Below are positions 1-10,650 of a DNA stretch of 64,000 nt, one piece after another. Source of the stretch: Pomphorhynchus laevis (taxonomy: Eukaryota; Acanthocephala; Palaeacanthocephala; Echinorhynchida; Pomphorhynchidae); assembly GCA_012934845.2 (NCBI GenBank), contig WNNJ02003720.1, positions 217,290 to 281,289 of the forward strand, in the 5' to 3' direction. Both the position numbers and the translations under genes were made by a program. Every line of letters begins with the position of its first letter. Position 1 is the first letter of the stretch. The notes beneath the pieces were generated by a model, which worked only from the letters and a program-made list of their open reading frames with translations, was not told the DNA's origin and did not search any database.

Positions 1-1
1 G

Positions 2-187
2 ATAACCTCAACGATCGGAGGTTCGACAGCACACGCTTACGCAGAAGGCGTCAAATGTCGTAAGTATAAACAGCGCGTGGAGTCCGCCGACTACAACCTC
101 AGGCCAGCAGAAGTAGAGAGCTTTGGAGGATGGAACAACAGGAGCGAGGCATTGATCCGTGAAATCGCCACTTTTGAAATGGGGTAG
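2..187 (+). pseudogene. C-terminal end of a non-LTR retrotransposon polyprotein (fragment)
   Basis: An open frame enters from the left edge and ends at TAG 185-187. It contains AYAEGVKCRKYKQRVESAD followed by a Leu-Arg-Pro motif, which resembles the extreme C-terminus of LINE reverse-transcriptase polyproteins downstream of the RT domain. The rest of the element lies outside the window. The assignment rests on motif resemblance only. The sequence is GC-richer than its surroundings, as are the other LINE pieces here. Confidence 0.5.
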
Positions 188-620
188 TAGACACCCCTTA
201 TCCGATAGCAGCTACAAGGATATTTTAGGAAGCGTCGGTGTCCTTAATGCGCGAGCGATTTTGGCTTCATTTGAAATCAGCGAAGTAACAGTAGCTACAG
301 CCGCAATCGTGTCTGCTCCCGAGCCACACATGTTCACAGAGAACGACGTCCTGCCATTTCATCGCACAAACCTGGGACGACAAAACCTCACGTCATTAAC
401 GACAGAAACTGATCTACAGGAGACAATCAACGAGGTGGTCTTGGAGAACAAGGGATCTTTTGACTTTACCGAATCCCTCAAGATGACAGGCACGAAAATA
501 AGTGAAACTGACAGCGAGAAGGAATACTGTGAATCCTTCAAGGTTTTCGATAAGGACGAGAACGGTTTCACATCAGCATCCAAGCTACGGCGAATCATGA
601 CTAACCTAGGAGAAAGTTGA
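159..620 (+). pseudogene. Calmodulin-like fragment, probably a pseudogene
   Basis: A 153-codon frame. Residues about 81-152 follow calmodulin from the linker of EF-hand 1/2 to the middle of EF-hand 3: [11 protein letters not shown], then FDFTESL, then a DTDSE-like stretch (ETDSEKEY), then [11 protein letters not shown] and [10 protein letters not shown]. The frame stops right after that point, so half of EF-hand 3 and all of EF-hand 4 are missing. In the loop of EF-hand 3 the position-12 Glu is Lys, and EF-hand 2 has lost its first Asp, so calcium binding is unlikely. Residues 1-80 do not resemble calmodulin. No intron interrupts the homologous part, and it directly follows a LINE end, so a retroposed or transduced piece of a calmodulin mRNA is likely. 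Confidence 0.6.
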
Positions 621-1690
621 CATTAACTATTATCATAGCACTGTAATTATGTTTTCTATTTTTCCCTATTTCGCTATTATTATTTTTGGCATCAGTAAAT
701 TATTTTAAATATAACTTTGATTACAACTATTATATTCAACGATATAGCCGATACGATATAAAAAGATATTTGACGATAAGGTATAGAAAGACATTCGACG
801 ATATTAATATAGCTACGGTCATGGCCTAAGTTGATAAAAATCATCAATAAATGTGTACAAATTGTTTCTGCGATGGAACTTCTACTTAATTCACAAGCTG
901 TGCTTGCTTCTTTGCTAGCCGTTACTGCTCAGACTGTATCGCTTCACTATGCAAGAATCGAGCTCAACCAACAACCACTTTTCTGATGTTCCAGTGCTCA
1001 ACTAACCATAACTTTCACGTGTTCTCTTTGGATCTGTATTCCCGAGCACTTCAAAAAATATATCGCCTCCATTAAGGCCTATATATTGGTTTGGATGCAG
1101 ATTTTTCGAATTTGCACTCAATTAAAGAAATTACTCAAATGTCTTACAAACTCACACATGCACTATCATCTGATTAGCACCGTAATTGAATTTAGAAGTT
1201 ATATCTGAGGTGTCTTGAGAGCATCTAGAATCAACAACTGAGTACTTTAAAGATCGTAGCTACTTGATAGCGACATAGAAACAATGTCACGATTCCGTAA
1301 GGCATTAGCAGTCTAAAGACTGTTGAAGAAATATATAATTTAGCAAATTACCTATTGTAAACCTTTGATCGAAAGTTAATGAGGAAGATACGAAATGTGA
1401 AGTACAATTTATTCAGGTTTTTAAGAGGTTTCAGTGACGAAATTCGTCGCTAACGAATTTTTGGTGAGAAACGGATCACAAAAGTAGAGTATCTAAGATG
1501 TATAGAGAATTCAATTAGCGGATAAGATTGATATGGCTGAATGTGACTGCTTACTTGTTAAAATAGGCAAGACGTTTGTCGAAACATAACGTTATGAAGG
1601 TAAAGCAGGATTACAGGAGAGAAATGATTTATGAGCATAACGTGAATGCAATGTTATGTGTAGATTCAGTCTTTTATGATGTATTGTTTG
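621..1690. other. No gene recognised
   Basis: AT-rich DNA with short open frames only. I see no splice-flanked exon, element or RNA that I can support. Confidence 0.4.
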
Positions 1691-1699
1691 CAAACATGG

Positions 1700-1835
1700 A
1701 ATTATATTTAGAGATAAATATAGAATTAATATCTTTAATATATAATTATATTAAAGATAATTTATATCTTTATATAAATTTATATATCATTCTATATCTT
1801 TAATATAGAATTATATTAAAGATATTAATACATAA
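1700..1835. repeat. AT-rich imperfect inverted and tandem repeat
   Basis: Blocks of the type ATATCTTTAATATA and its complement TATATTAAAGATAT alternate several times, giving nested hairpins. The short open frame over it is a by-product of the repeat. Confidence 0.7.
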
Positions 1836-2214
1836 CGAAGAATTCTTCTGGTTGTGCCACGACATTATTGCCACGTGTATTGTTCTTATTTTTGATACAG
1901 CAAGACGCTACTAAGCATCATAGGTGGGTATTATCAGTCGCTGACCTAGACCTACATTTCCTGTTTCGATCCTTATTATCTTCCTTACACTGGTTCTGAT
2001 AGGATTCGAACTCAGGACGTCTATATCGCGTTTCTAACTTTACGTCTACTATGCTAGCTGCTCCAAAGGTGTTAGTATACGTTTATGTGTATTATTTTTG
2101 GTAGGGGATTGTATTCTAACGATCTATTAAAAATCGACCATAGGTGTGTGATGCGCTCCCCCGGATTACTGTTTTTCATGCTGTCACTTAGATAAAGATT
2201 ATTCTCTGTATGTC

Positions 2215-2368
2215 GAGGCGGACAATTGATGGTAATCCCGAGGTGAGGAGCTTGAGAAATCTTAGTCTGCTTAGGGGGTAGTCCTCCGAAGCAGAGGACT
2301 ATATGGGGCTCGAACCCATGACATCCGCATTATTAGCACGGCGCTCTAACCAACTGAGCTAATCGGCC
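2215..2368 (-). mobile_element. tRNA-Ile-derived SINE-like element sharing a segment with a LINE
   Basis: On the - strand a tRNA-like head (2,295-2,368) is followed by a short GC hairpin around AGTCC..GGACT. A stretch then runs through CTCAAGCTCCTCACCTCGG and GTCCGCCTCG. That stretch matches the LINE sequence at 5,460-5,680 (read on the - strand), where the same blocks occur in the same order. A Pol III-type head joined to LINE-derived sequence is the usual architecture of a SINE. The boundary on the low-coordinate side is uncertain. Confidence 0.55.
2295..2368 (-). tRNA. tRNA-Ile(AAT)-like sequence, probably the SINE head or a pseudogene
   Basis: 74 nt reading GGCCGATTAGCTCAGTTGG at the 5' end: an intact A box, a 5-bp anticodon stem (CCGTG/TGCGG), loop CTAATAA with anticodon AAT, and an intact B box GGTTCGAGCC. 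The acceptor stem pairs badly: GGCCGAT against ATAGTCC has mismatches at pairs 3-70 and 5-68. The GC-rich sequence that follows is LINE-like. A working gene is less likely than a pseudo-tRNA heading a SINE. Confidence 0.6.
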
Positions 2369-2389
2369 TGAAAATATTGGTGGAATTAC

Positions 2390-3900
2390 ATAAAAATGTA
2401 TTTTTGAATAAGGTGCTGGCATTACATAAAAGAAGTGATTATGTAAAGTTAATAGTAAAATATAAAAAATCGAAAATAAAAAGAATCGACTGAAGCAGAA
2501 ACCAAAATCTAAATGTGTTGCTATTTTAATTATGAAATACCTACATTAATAATTTAATAATTAATAGTTTTAATTCTAAAAAATTAAAATAAATCACAGT
2601 AATAATTGAATTGATAATTAAATTAGTTCAACATAGAAACAAATTTTAAATTGAAACTAAATTGAATGAATATTAGCAATAGGAAACTAATCAAAATTAA
2701 ATAATAAATGAAATAGTGGAAAGTTGAATTGATAATTCAATTAATCAATTAAAAGAATTAAAATTATAATTTAATTAAACTAAATTAATTTAATTAATTT
2801 AATTAATTAAATTAATTAATTAATTTAATTTAATTAATTAAAGCCAAATTCAAAACAAGGTGTAGTAATAATTTAAAATAAAGAAAAATGTAAGGTTAAT
2901 AGTAACAGATTATAAGGTTAATAGTTTGCTTGCTAGTCAATAGCAAAGAAAAGCAAAATATGTTGATATTTCAATTATTAAATAAAATATGTTAAAGTAT
3001 AATTGAATTGATAACTAAATTTGTTAAAAATATAAAGAAATTACATAACAATATGTGACATTAATTTAAGATAGCGCAAAAATATTTCAAAAAACTTAAA
3101 ATTATAAAAGCTAATTGTGGAAGAAAAACTATAATGACTGTGTTGTTAAATAAATGATGACATAAAATACCGAAATGACAAATAATTAAACTGCTAATTG
3201 AATTAATAAAAACAAATCATAAAATAAAGTGTAGTACACTTAAAATGGAGACAAATTCGAGAAACAATAATACATTAAATTGAAAGTAAAATAATTGATT
3301 GCAGAAGGAAAACGTAAGCCAAATATGCTTTTGTTTCAATTTTGGAAATTTCCGTAAATAACAATACTATTTTTAAAATTAAACAAATGTTATTCGTTCT
3401 CAAAAGTTGCCTGGTGCGCAACATAGAAAAAATCAAAATTCATTGAACGAACCTACAAATCATTGAACAAAAAAAATTAAAAATCATTTACTGATGATAC
3501 TCGATTAGTCTATTATTTGAGTGATAACCATTTTCTTAAAGTTATTGAAGCTCACTTTGTTTTTTTGCATCGATGAATTTAGCAGCTTTACTTTACATCG
3601 TGAAATTTTGGTTTTGATAATACATTTTTGACTACGGCAAATGAGATGTAGCCATGCAGACGCTTCCGTCATACTAGCATTTTTAAAAATATTTTCAAAC
3701 TTCCTCTCCCACTTTTTAATCAAATTAGTTAACTATATAAATCCGATCAGTTAACTGTGCCTACGTATTTTACATTATTTATAAATTAAAAGTAATACTA
3801 AATAAAATTCAAATAATTAAATAATAAATAATTATAAATGATAAATAATTGTAATATGATATTTTATTTATATAAGATATATAAGATATAAAGAAGAGCA
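2390..3900. other. Low-complexity AT-rich DNA
   Basis: Strongly A/T sequence, including a run of AATTAATT-type repeats at about 2,750-2,850. No coding or RNA feature is supported. Confidence 0.5.
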
Positions 3901-3949
3901 TTTATAGAAGATATAAAGGAAGAGCCTTTAGAACCAACGGAAGAGCTTA

Positions 3950-4375
3950 TCTCTTTGGAAGACGTCATTGCTGTTGTTAAAAAATTCGTAATGGCAAGTC
4001 TTTTGAAGTAGATGACATTCGACATGAAGCTTTAAAGGCTATCTACGTTGCTGGCAGCGTTATTAGCACGTAGGAAGTCTGAATCATTTCCAGTAGTCGT
4101 TGGGCTTCTTCAGGGTTGTCCTTTGTCTCGACTTTTGTTCCTATTTTTTACAAGGACAAAATTACGAGATGGGCTACTCTGTCGGATGCCGTTCTTCAGT
4201 TCAGTTCCATCAGGATACCATTTCTGCTTTTTGTAGATGATTTTGTCTTGTTAGTTTCTTTTCCTGAGGACTTACAATGCCTACTAGATCGATTTACGAT
4301 GGATATAGCTGACATGACATCGAAAAATGATAACATTTTTGTTTTTCAGGCTAGACTTTGAAAACATCAGTTTTT
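3950..4375 (+). pseudogene. Reverse transcriptase fragment of a Rex1/RTE-like LINE
   Basis: Two overlapping frames together give an RT palm: SFPVVVGLLQGCPLSRLLFL (about 4,090-4,150), then after a frameshift KDKITRWA, IRIPFLLFVDDFVLL and LQCLLDRF. QGCPLS is the conserved block before the catalytic box. The catalytic box reads FVDD where FADD is usual, and the spacing matches LINE RTs in which L-F-A-D-D-V-V-L-L precedes D-L-Q-L-S-L. The fragment at 60,370 looks like the downstream part of the same type of ORF. The frameshift and truncation make it inactive. Confidence 0.75.
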
Positions 4376-4769
4376 CAAAAAGTTGGATTAAAACCTAATG
4401 TTGTTTCCTGTTCTTCATATACCCCTAATACTTAGAAAGTAGCTGCTGCTAGCTCATTGTTTTTGCGAAACAATTTGATTTGATCCGATTTGTCGGGATG
4501 AAACAACGTGATGGCTTAATAATTAATACTTTAAGATAAAATTAATTTCCATAATGGGCCGTTAAAAAAGGCTTTATTTAAGCCTAGAACTAATAAAATT
4601 CATATTTTTGGTCCTTTAAAATAATGGAAGTATGTTGGGATTCTATATATCAATGATATATGGAATAATCGTTTTCAAAATACATCAATGAAAATCAAAT
4701 TTCAACATCCAATGATATTGTTTTGTACAATAAAAGAATGCCTCAATTGTATAATTTTTTAAAATAATA

Positions 4770-5095
4770 ACCATCAATAATAAATCATCCGTTGTTTATA
4801 AAATCCCTTGTAAAGACTGCGATAAAATATACATGGGTCAAACTGGGCAAGGTATAAATAAAAAAGAGTAAGCCAGCATAAATGCACACTTTAACGTGGA
4901 ACCAGCAGTGCCTTAGTTGATCATAGCATTAATAATGATCACTTATAGATTTCGATGGAACTACCATCTTATCAAAAGAATCCAGTATGCTTAAACGCAA
5001 GATTCTAAGAAGCGTTTTATATTAACAAACTAAAGGATAACTTAATGGTTGGTAATAAAGCTGACTTAATTTTAAAATTAATATAGATGAAAGCC
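4770..5095 (+). pseudogene. GIY-YIG endonuclease domain of a Penelope-like element (decayed)
   Basis: Translation gives VVYKIPCKDCDKIYMGQTG at about 4,793-4,850, the start of the PLE GIY-YIG nuclease (VYKIPC..C...YIGQTG), with Met replacing Ile in YIG. After stops and frameshifts the later blocks remain: LVDHSINNDH, IDFDGTTILSKESS, LKRKIL and a terminal INKLKDN. Order and spacing match the C-terminal endonuclease of EN-plus PLEs. No RT is recognisable directly upstream. Confidence 0.75.
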
Positions 5096-5454
5096 TTTGA
5101 TTATTTTTAATTTTATTTTTATATAACATAAATTATGTTTGCAATCTATTGTTTGAAATGCTTTGTTTCTTTCCCCTATTTTGTTATTTTATTTCTCCAT
5201 TTTTTGTTTTGTTTGTTTTATATTCTTTATGCTATTTTTTTGCTTTTTAATAATGATATAAAACATAAAACATAAAACATATGAATACATATGTTTTGCA
5301 CTTTTGTTGTAGATTTTTAGTGTTTTTTGTTTCATTAAGTTAAATTAAATAAAAGGTTTTCTTAACAAATAACAACTGATAAGAAATAATTAAAAAATGA
5401 AACAGAAAAAAAATAAAAAATAGCCAGTCGTTAAAAATTTTTTCGCTTCTTTAA

Positions 5455-6130
5455 CTTTGTTACGGCCTCAGATTCAGCGGAATCTGAGCCCTCCAGCCAA
5501 TCCAACAAGCCGCTCTCCGACTGAACCACACGGGGTCTTTCACCCCCGAAGAGTCTAAGCGAGGCGGACTATGTTTGGTAATTGCGAGATGAGGAGCTTG
5601 AGAAACCTTAGTTTTTGCTCTGGGAAACGTCCTCTGGAAAAGAAGACTAATCCCGAGATAGCCTAAGTACCCCAGAGGCGCACTTGAGTATTCCCTTATG
5701 CTGATCCCGTTTCAGGGCGCATCTAGCTTTCTTCAGGATACGTTTGAGTCAATCTACGTCAGCTGTCACTACCAGTTCACCGTAATAAGAAATCCCAGGT
5801 ATTTTACTCGACTTGTGAAGGTGGGGAGTGATTGATTAGTCAATATGGAAGATAAAGCTGAGAGTGCTAGTCTCTTTAATTTTTTCTTTGTTGCAGGGGT
5901 ACCATGAAAGATAACCACCTGTGATTTAGAGAAGTTAAGGTGGATGCCTAGTGCCCCCAATAATGACATCCGTTGCATGGGGAAACGTAAGATCGTCGGC
6001 ATTAATCACTGTGAATGATATATTGTAACCAATAAATTGATTGAATTTACTATTAGTCAGGCATTGGGACTGGTCAATGGTAAAGGAGCCGAAGGCCACT
6101 GGAGGTGGCTCTCCATTTTTGCCCCATAAT
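5455..6130 (-). pseudogene. 3' part of a non-LTR retrotransposon (RT plus C-terminal region)
   Basis: Read on the - strand, NADDLTFPHAT (RT catalytic ADD) is followed by GIHLNFSKSQVVIFHG and RVKYLGFL, which are the standard post-catalytic blocks of LINE RTs. A stop and frameshifts follow. Downstream to about 5,460 the sequence matches the pieces at 6,735-6,995 and 56,823-57,155, including a stretch coding a KDPVWFSRRAAC-like block. The catalytic Tyr/Phe is Asn and the frame is broken. The LINE clade was not determined. Confidence 0.65.
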
Positions 6131-6142
6131 GGGTCGAACGTT

Positions 6143-6611
6143 TTAAACTTTGAACGTATTCTTAAAATCTTTTAGATCATCCGTTGCGTAAGGTGGAAAG
6201 TTTGATAATTTCAGGAAGGCTTGAATAGGCTTATATGTCGTTGAACCATATTTTGTTAGAAAATTTTCAAAATAACCCAAGTATTCAGATGTCAGATCAA
6301 ACATAGAAAAGGAAATTCTGATTCCAGACTCGAAAAAATTTGACAGAATTGTATATAATTTTATATTTAAATAATTTAGAGAAATCTGTGAGAAAAATAT
6401 CAAATAGAGATCTCCTTTCAAAGAATTGCAGACAATTAACAACCACCAGATTGACTAATTTCGGCACGGGAGGAAGTTCTCCGTCCGTGCTTGAAACAAA
6501 ATAATTAGGAAGATCTCCACTAATCTTGCTTTGTTTAGTAGGAACTGCGTTAGAAAATAAAAGCTTTGTTGAATCTTTTGAAGCACCGCACATGATTTCA
6601 ATGCTGCACAT
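6143..6611 (-). pseudogene. Unrecognised frameshifted reading frame joined to LINE sequence
   Basis: Two overlapping - strand frames (6,297-6,611 and 6,143-6,442) read as one protein with a single frameshift near 6,300: STDGELPPVPKLV, FFERRSLFDIF, then EYLGYFENFLTKYGSTTYK and FPPYATDDLKDFKNTFKV. The frame runs on toward the RT fragment below 6,130 through FDPLWGKNGEPPPVAFGSF. The composition looks protein-coding rather than random. I do not recognise the family. It may be an upstream part of the same element or a captured host sequence. Confidence 0.35.
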
Positions 6612-6734
6612 TTTTCACGTTTGTTTCATTATTAATAACAATAAAGATTTTCTTAAATACACAAAAATCGAGGAGAAACATGCAAAAACAGAAAAACAGA
6701 CACCAAAACAGTGAGTCAATTCAACCAGCCATTT

Positions 6735-6995
6735 ACTTCAATCTTCAACTTCCAAAACAACGACCACAGATCCTTGGGAATCTGAACCCCCAACCGATCC
6801 AACACGCCGCTTTCCGACTGAACCACCCGGGGTCTTTCACACCCCGAATAATCCAATCGGCGCGGACTATGCTGGGTAAACGAGAGACGAGGAGCTTAAG
6901 AAACCTCAGCCTTTGCTCTGGTGGACCTCCTCTTGAAAAGAAGACTAATCCCGAGACAGCCCAAGTGCCCCAAAGGCGCACCTGGGCTGTTCAAA
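6735..6995 (-). pseudogene. LINE C-terminal coding fragment
   Basis: An open - strand frame with RLWGTWAVSGLVFFSRG, PEQRLRFLKLLVS, IVRADWI, then VKDPGWFSRKAACWIGW. The copy at 56,823-57,155 has the same protein blocks with scattered changes, and a more decayed relative lies at 28,895-29,215. This segment recurs with the same frame open, so it was coding in the parent element. Confidence 0.6.
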
Positions 6996-7095
6996 TATAT
7001 AACAATACAACTGTTATATAATAACAACAATACAACTGTTCAAATATATCTTTAAATGCTTTCAACTGGATTTTAAAATTGTATTATGTTGGGAA

Positions 7096-7320
7096 ATGTT
7101 GCCAATATACAAAATCACGATCAGAAATGTAATGGATAAAAAATTCATGATAAAACTTAAAAATAAAAGTATCAGAAAGATTTTTATGACGCTCACAACT
7201 CCTTGGACCCTACCGTTTGTTGTGATCTTTGTAATAGCCGCTTCGAGTGACGATATGACAGACGGTTTATTACAAATTATCGGAGTGAAAGAGAAATTTT
7301 CTGAAGATCTTACAGCATAA
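7096..7320 (+). other. Small open frame of unknown nature
   Basis: A 74-codon frame with a basic N-terminal half and a hydrophobic stretch LPFVVIFVIAASSDD. It has more balanced composition than its AT-rich neighbours. No homologue is recognised and no splice signals clearly bound it. It lies between LINE and PLE sequence, so it may be element-derived. Confidence 0.2.
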
Positions 7321-7494
7321 TTAATAATTGGAATGCTCTAGAAGACACTTTTATGCAAGTAAAATCTTCTTTGAAAATTACGAGCATCCACAATGCTTTT
7401 GCAATTGCTTGTGATGATTATAGATGTTTATCATTGGTATTGGTTGATTATTTATACTGACTGATTACTTTTGTTACGTATACTATGTTTAGCT

Positions 7495-7800
7495 ATTATT
7501 GGCCCCGCTGCTATGTTGGGTAGAGGAGTTAGGGGCCGAAACCTGATAGCATAGCAGTTCCTCCTGATGACCTCTAATTATTATTCTGATACAACGTCTG
7601 TTATTTATTAGTCAATTTATAAAAATGACTTTTATTTTAAATTTAAATTTTTTATTTTAACTTGATATAAATTATATAAAATATTATAAAAATTATTTAT
7701 TTTATTATTTAATTATTGAATTTTGATTTAGCATTATTATGTTTTGTTTATTTTATCATTATATTAAATACGTAGACTCAGTTAGCTGATTTGATTCATC
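7495..7800 (+). repeat. PLE terminal repeat (copy A, repeat 1)
   Basis: Begins near GGCCCCGCTGCTATG, contains GGGGCCGAAACC, CATAGCAG and CTCCTGATGACC, then an AT-rich tail ending GTAGACTCAGTTAGCTGATT at about 7,771-7,790. The same order occurs at 8,205, 10,640, 34,700 (inverted), 37,975 and elsewhere. CTGCTATG pairs with CATAGCAG and GGCCCC with GGGGCC, so the transcript could fold strongly. Confidence 0.75.
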
Positions 7801-8050
7801 AGAGGAAATATGTCATTAGCATATATTTGGCCCAGCTGCTATGTTGATTCAAGGATTAGGGGCCAAAACCTGATAGCATAGCAGTTCTCCCTCATGGCCT
7901 CTAATCCTTGTCATTATACATCGTCTTTTATTTATTAGTCAATTTAAAAAATGACTTTTATTTTGAATTTCAATTTTTTATTTTAACTTGATATGAGTTA
8001 TATGAAATATTGTATAAAATTTATTATTTATAATTATTTTCAAGCAAATT
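7797..8050 (+). repeat. PLE terminal repeat (copy A, repeat 2)
   Basis: Starts with CATCAGAGGAAATATGTCA and carries the same core as the other copies, though the CGCTG block reads AGCTG. It is followed at 8,050-8,200 by the AT-rich sequence that ends PLE coding regions (TTTTTATGGACGCATAATAA). This suggests tandem, partly overlapping PLE ends. Confidence 0.7.
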
Positions 8051-8204
8051 TAATGGATTTTTTCTTATTCTTATAATTTTACAAAATAAAAAACAACAAA
8101 ATATTATTGAAAATTTATTAAAACTATTATGCGAAAAATTTTTATGGACGCATAATAAACAATATACTTTGTATTAGAATAAAATACTATATAATCAAAT
8201 TTCA

Positions 8205-8545
8205 TCAGAGGAAATACATCATTAGTATGTATTTGGCCCCGCTGCCATGTTGGGTAGAGGAGTTAGGTGCTGAAACCTGGTAGCATAGCAGTTCCTCCTG
8301 ATGACCTCTAATCCTTATTCTGATACATTGTATGTTATTTATTAGTCAATTCATAAAAATGACGTTTATTTAAAATTTCAATTTTTTATTTTAACTTGTT
8401 ATAAAATGTTGTATGAAAATTATTAATAATTTCTAATTATTTATTATTTAATTATTAATTATTTTATTTTTGTTTATCATTATGTTTTATTTGTAAATAA
8501 TTTAATTTACTTAGACTTAGTTATCTTATATATGATTTATTTTAT
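8205..8545 (+). repeat. PLE terminal repeat (copy A, repeat 3)
   Basis: A third tandem copy with core GGCCCCGCTGCCATG and CCTCCTGATGACC. It ends near 8,520 in a degraded form of the ACTCAGTTAGCTGATT tail. Three repeats in the same orientation precede the PLE body. Confidence 0.7.
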
Positions 8546-8683
8546 TGTCAGATTTTAAAATAATTTATAGCGACCGTTTCTATTGTAGCATAGTTACGAA
8601 CCCGCGTTTTTGCAACGGGTAAATTTCAAACCTAATGTTTAAAATTTAACAATTGTAGTGAAATAAGAATAAGAATAAGAAGC

Positions 8684-8725
8684 ATGCAACACAATAAATC
8701 TTTGCAGGAATATTTGGACAAGTTG
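8684..8725 (+). CDS. Possible first coding exon of the EFHC2-like gene
   Basis: ATG at 8,684 opens 14 codons (MQHNKSLQEYLDKL) ending at TTG followed by GTAAGT, a consensus donor. It ends in phase 0, the phase needed by the exon at 13,568. Nothing in the 14 residues is diagnostic; vertebrate EFHC N-termini have a Pro/Gly-rich LPFLPG-like block that is absent here. The start of the gene is therefore uncertain. Confidence 0.35.
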
Positions 8726-9354
8726 GTAAGTATTGGCTAATTTTCATCAAATGTCGAGTGAAATTGATACATATGTACTATAGAGATAGAGATAATTTCA
8801 TATTAGCACTCACTCGATAATATATATTGTTACATTTAATGATATATATTAAAATACGTAAGATCAGACTTTCGCAAACCCACCTCAAGGATACATCTTA
8901 TAGTAGTATAGTCGTGAAAATGTTTGTATTTCATTATTGTGTTATAATTTTCATTCATAATATTAAAATAACAAATCACATTTTAACATAATTATTCACA
9001 CCTTAATTTTATATTTGTTATTGCAATTACTATTTAATGTGTTAGTTTAAAAGCTAAATCCCTATATCTTTTATTTTTTAAGAATATTTTGTGACAATTA
9101 GTAAGTCTTTGGAGAGTGTATTGATTATCGTATAGTACTTACCTTAGAGTGACGATATCAGATCTCTAAAAGAAACTGCTTTGTGATAATATTTTGGATA
9201 CCGTTTCTAGAACCAACACAGGAGCGGAAACCAATATATGACAATGATGTATTTCCTCATAAGTAAAAGCAATTTGTGAGCAAATTAATATTTAATAATA
9301 ATGATGAAATTGATAATAATAATGATGAATTTGATATAATGATGAAAGAAATTA

Positions 9355-10650
9355 ATAATAATGAATTAAATATAAACACAACATATGAATGTTGTAACTT
9401 TAATTTAGAAACAATTATTACAAGTCACAGTTAAATATTGAATAAAAAGGGTATAAAGGTTGAATCAGATAATAAAACTACACCTATATTATATTAGTAT
9501 CCAAAATTACATAAAAATCCAATAAAACCTAGGTTCATATGTAGTGCGTTTAAATGTACATTAAAACCACTTTCTGTCTATATGAATAAAATACTTAAAG
9601 TAATTAAAGCACATTTTAAAAAATATTGCAAGGTAATCGAAATTAATACTGGTATAAAACACTATTTCAGTATTAATTCTACAAAAGAATTGTTAGAACA
9701 GACAAAAGGAATAAATTTTCAAAATATAAATACATACGATTTTAGTACGCTTTATACAAATCTAGATTTAGTAGATATTAAAGAAGCGTTAGTAAAATTA
9801 ATTGATCATTTATTCGGAAAAAGATAAAAATATATATGTTATAATAATTATAACGCATATCTAATAAAAATTAAACCATTAAGTAAATATAAATATTTAG
9901 ACAAATAAAATGTGTTCCAATGGGAGGACATATATATGTTATAATAACTATAACGCATACCTAACAAAAATTAAACCATCAAGAATATATAAATATTTAG
10001 ACAAATAAAATGTTTTCCAATGGGAGGTAATAGTAGCCCAATTATAGCTGACTCATTTTTAAGCTTTGAAGAAAATGAATTTGTTCATAACTGTGTAATA
10101 TATAAATCTAAATTATATAAAGATATGAAATATGTTTCGATATATTGATGATATATGTATATTTAACTCTAATTATTTTTATTCAATAGGCAAACAAATT
10201 TATCCAGGTAGCCTCATTCTTAATAAAACCAATATTAATGATAAAGAAGGTATATATCTAGATATGAACATTAAATTAACATCAATTAAAACGACTTTTA
10301 ATTTATATCGTAAAGATGACATTTTTAAATTTACAAGAAACATATTTTTGCATGAGCATTCATGCATACCATATAATATAAAATATAACACATTAAATAA
10401 TAAAATTTAAAGTATCGCAACAATTTGTAACGATATGGGTTTTCTTCAAAATAATTTAAATAATTTAATAGATGCATATTTTAAACTAGGTTACTATAAA
10501 AATAACATCAAACAAAAAATAGTAAAATATATAAATCAACACAATAATATTAAAAATAAATTTAAAATAGCGGAAAATTTTTATGGATGGATTATAAATA
10601 ATATACTTTGTATTAGAATAAGATACTTGATAATCAAATTTCATTAGAGA
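9355..10650 (+). pseudogene. Penelope-like element copy A, reverse transcriptase (broken)
   Basis: Reading frames with stops and shifts give, in order: NTTYECCNFNLETIITSHS, YPKLHKNPIKPRF (PLE finger block), KPLSVYMNKI, INTGIKHYFSIN, YDFSTLYTNLDL, a GNSSPIIADSF block near 10,025-10,060, then RYIDDICIFNSN with the YIDD catalytic box at about 10,136-10,160, and IYPGSLILNKTNIND, LYRKDDIF and HEHSC. YPKLHKNP, DFSTLYT and RYIDD place it among PLE-type RTs of the group lacking a GIY-YIG domain; none is seen downstream. The stretch near 9,830-10,010 is partly duplicated (two copies of a TATAACGCATA block). At least two stops and frameshifts make it inactive. Confidence 0.8.

Noticed and set aside
2295-2368. 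Functional tRNA-Ile gene
   Set aside because: Two mismatches in the acceptor stem and adjoining LINE-like sequence favour a SINE head or pseudogene.
7495-8545. Canonical hammerhead within a single PLE repeat
   Set aside because: GAAAC precedes CTGATGA and the bases next to the core do not pair as required; kept only as a structured-repeat observation.
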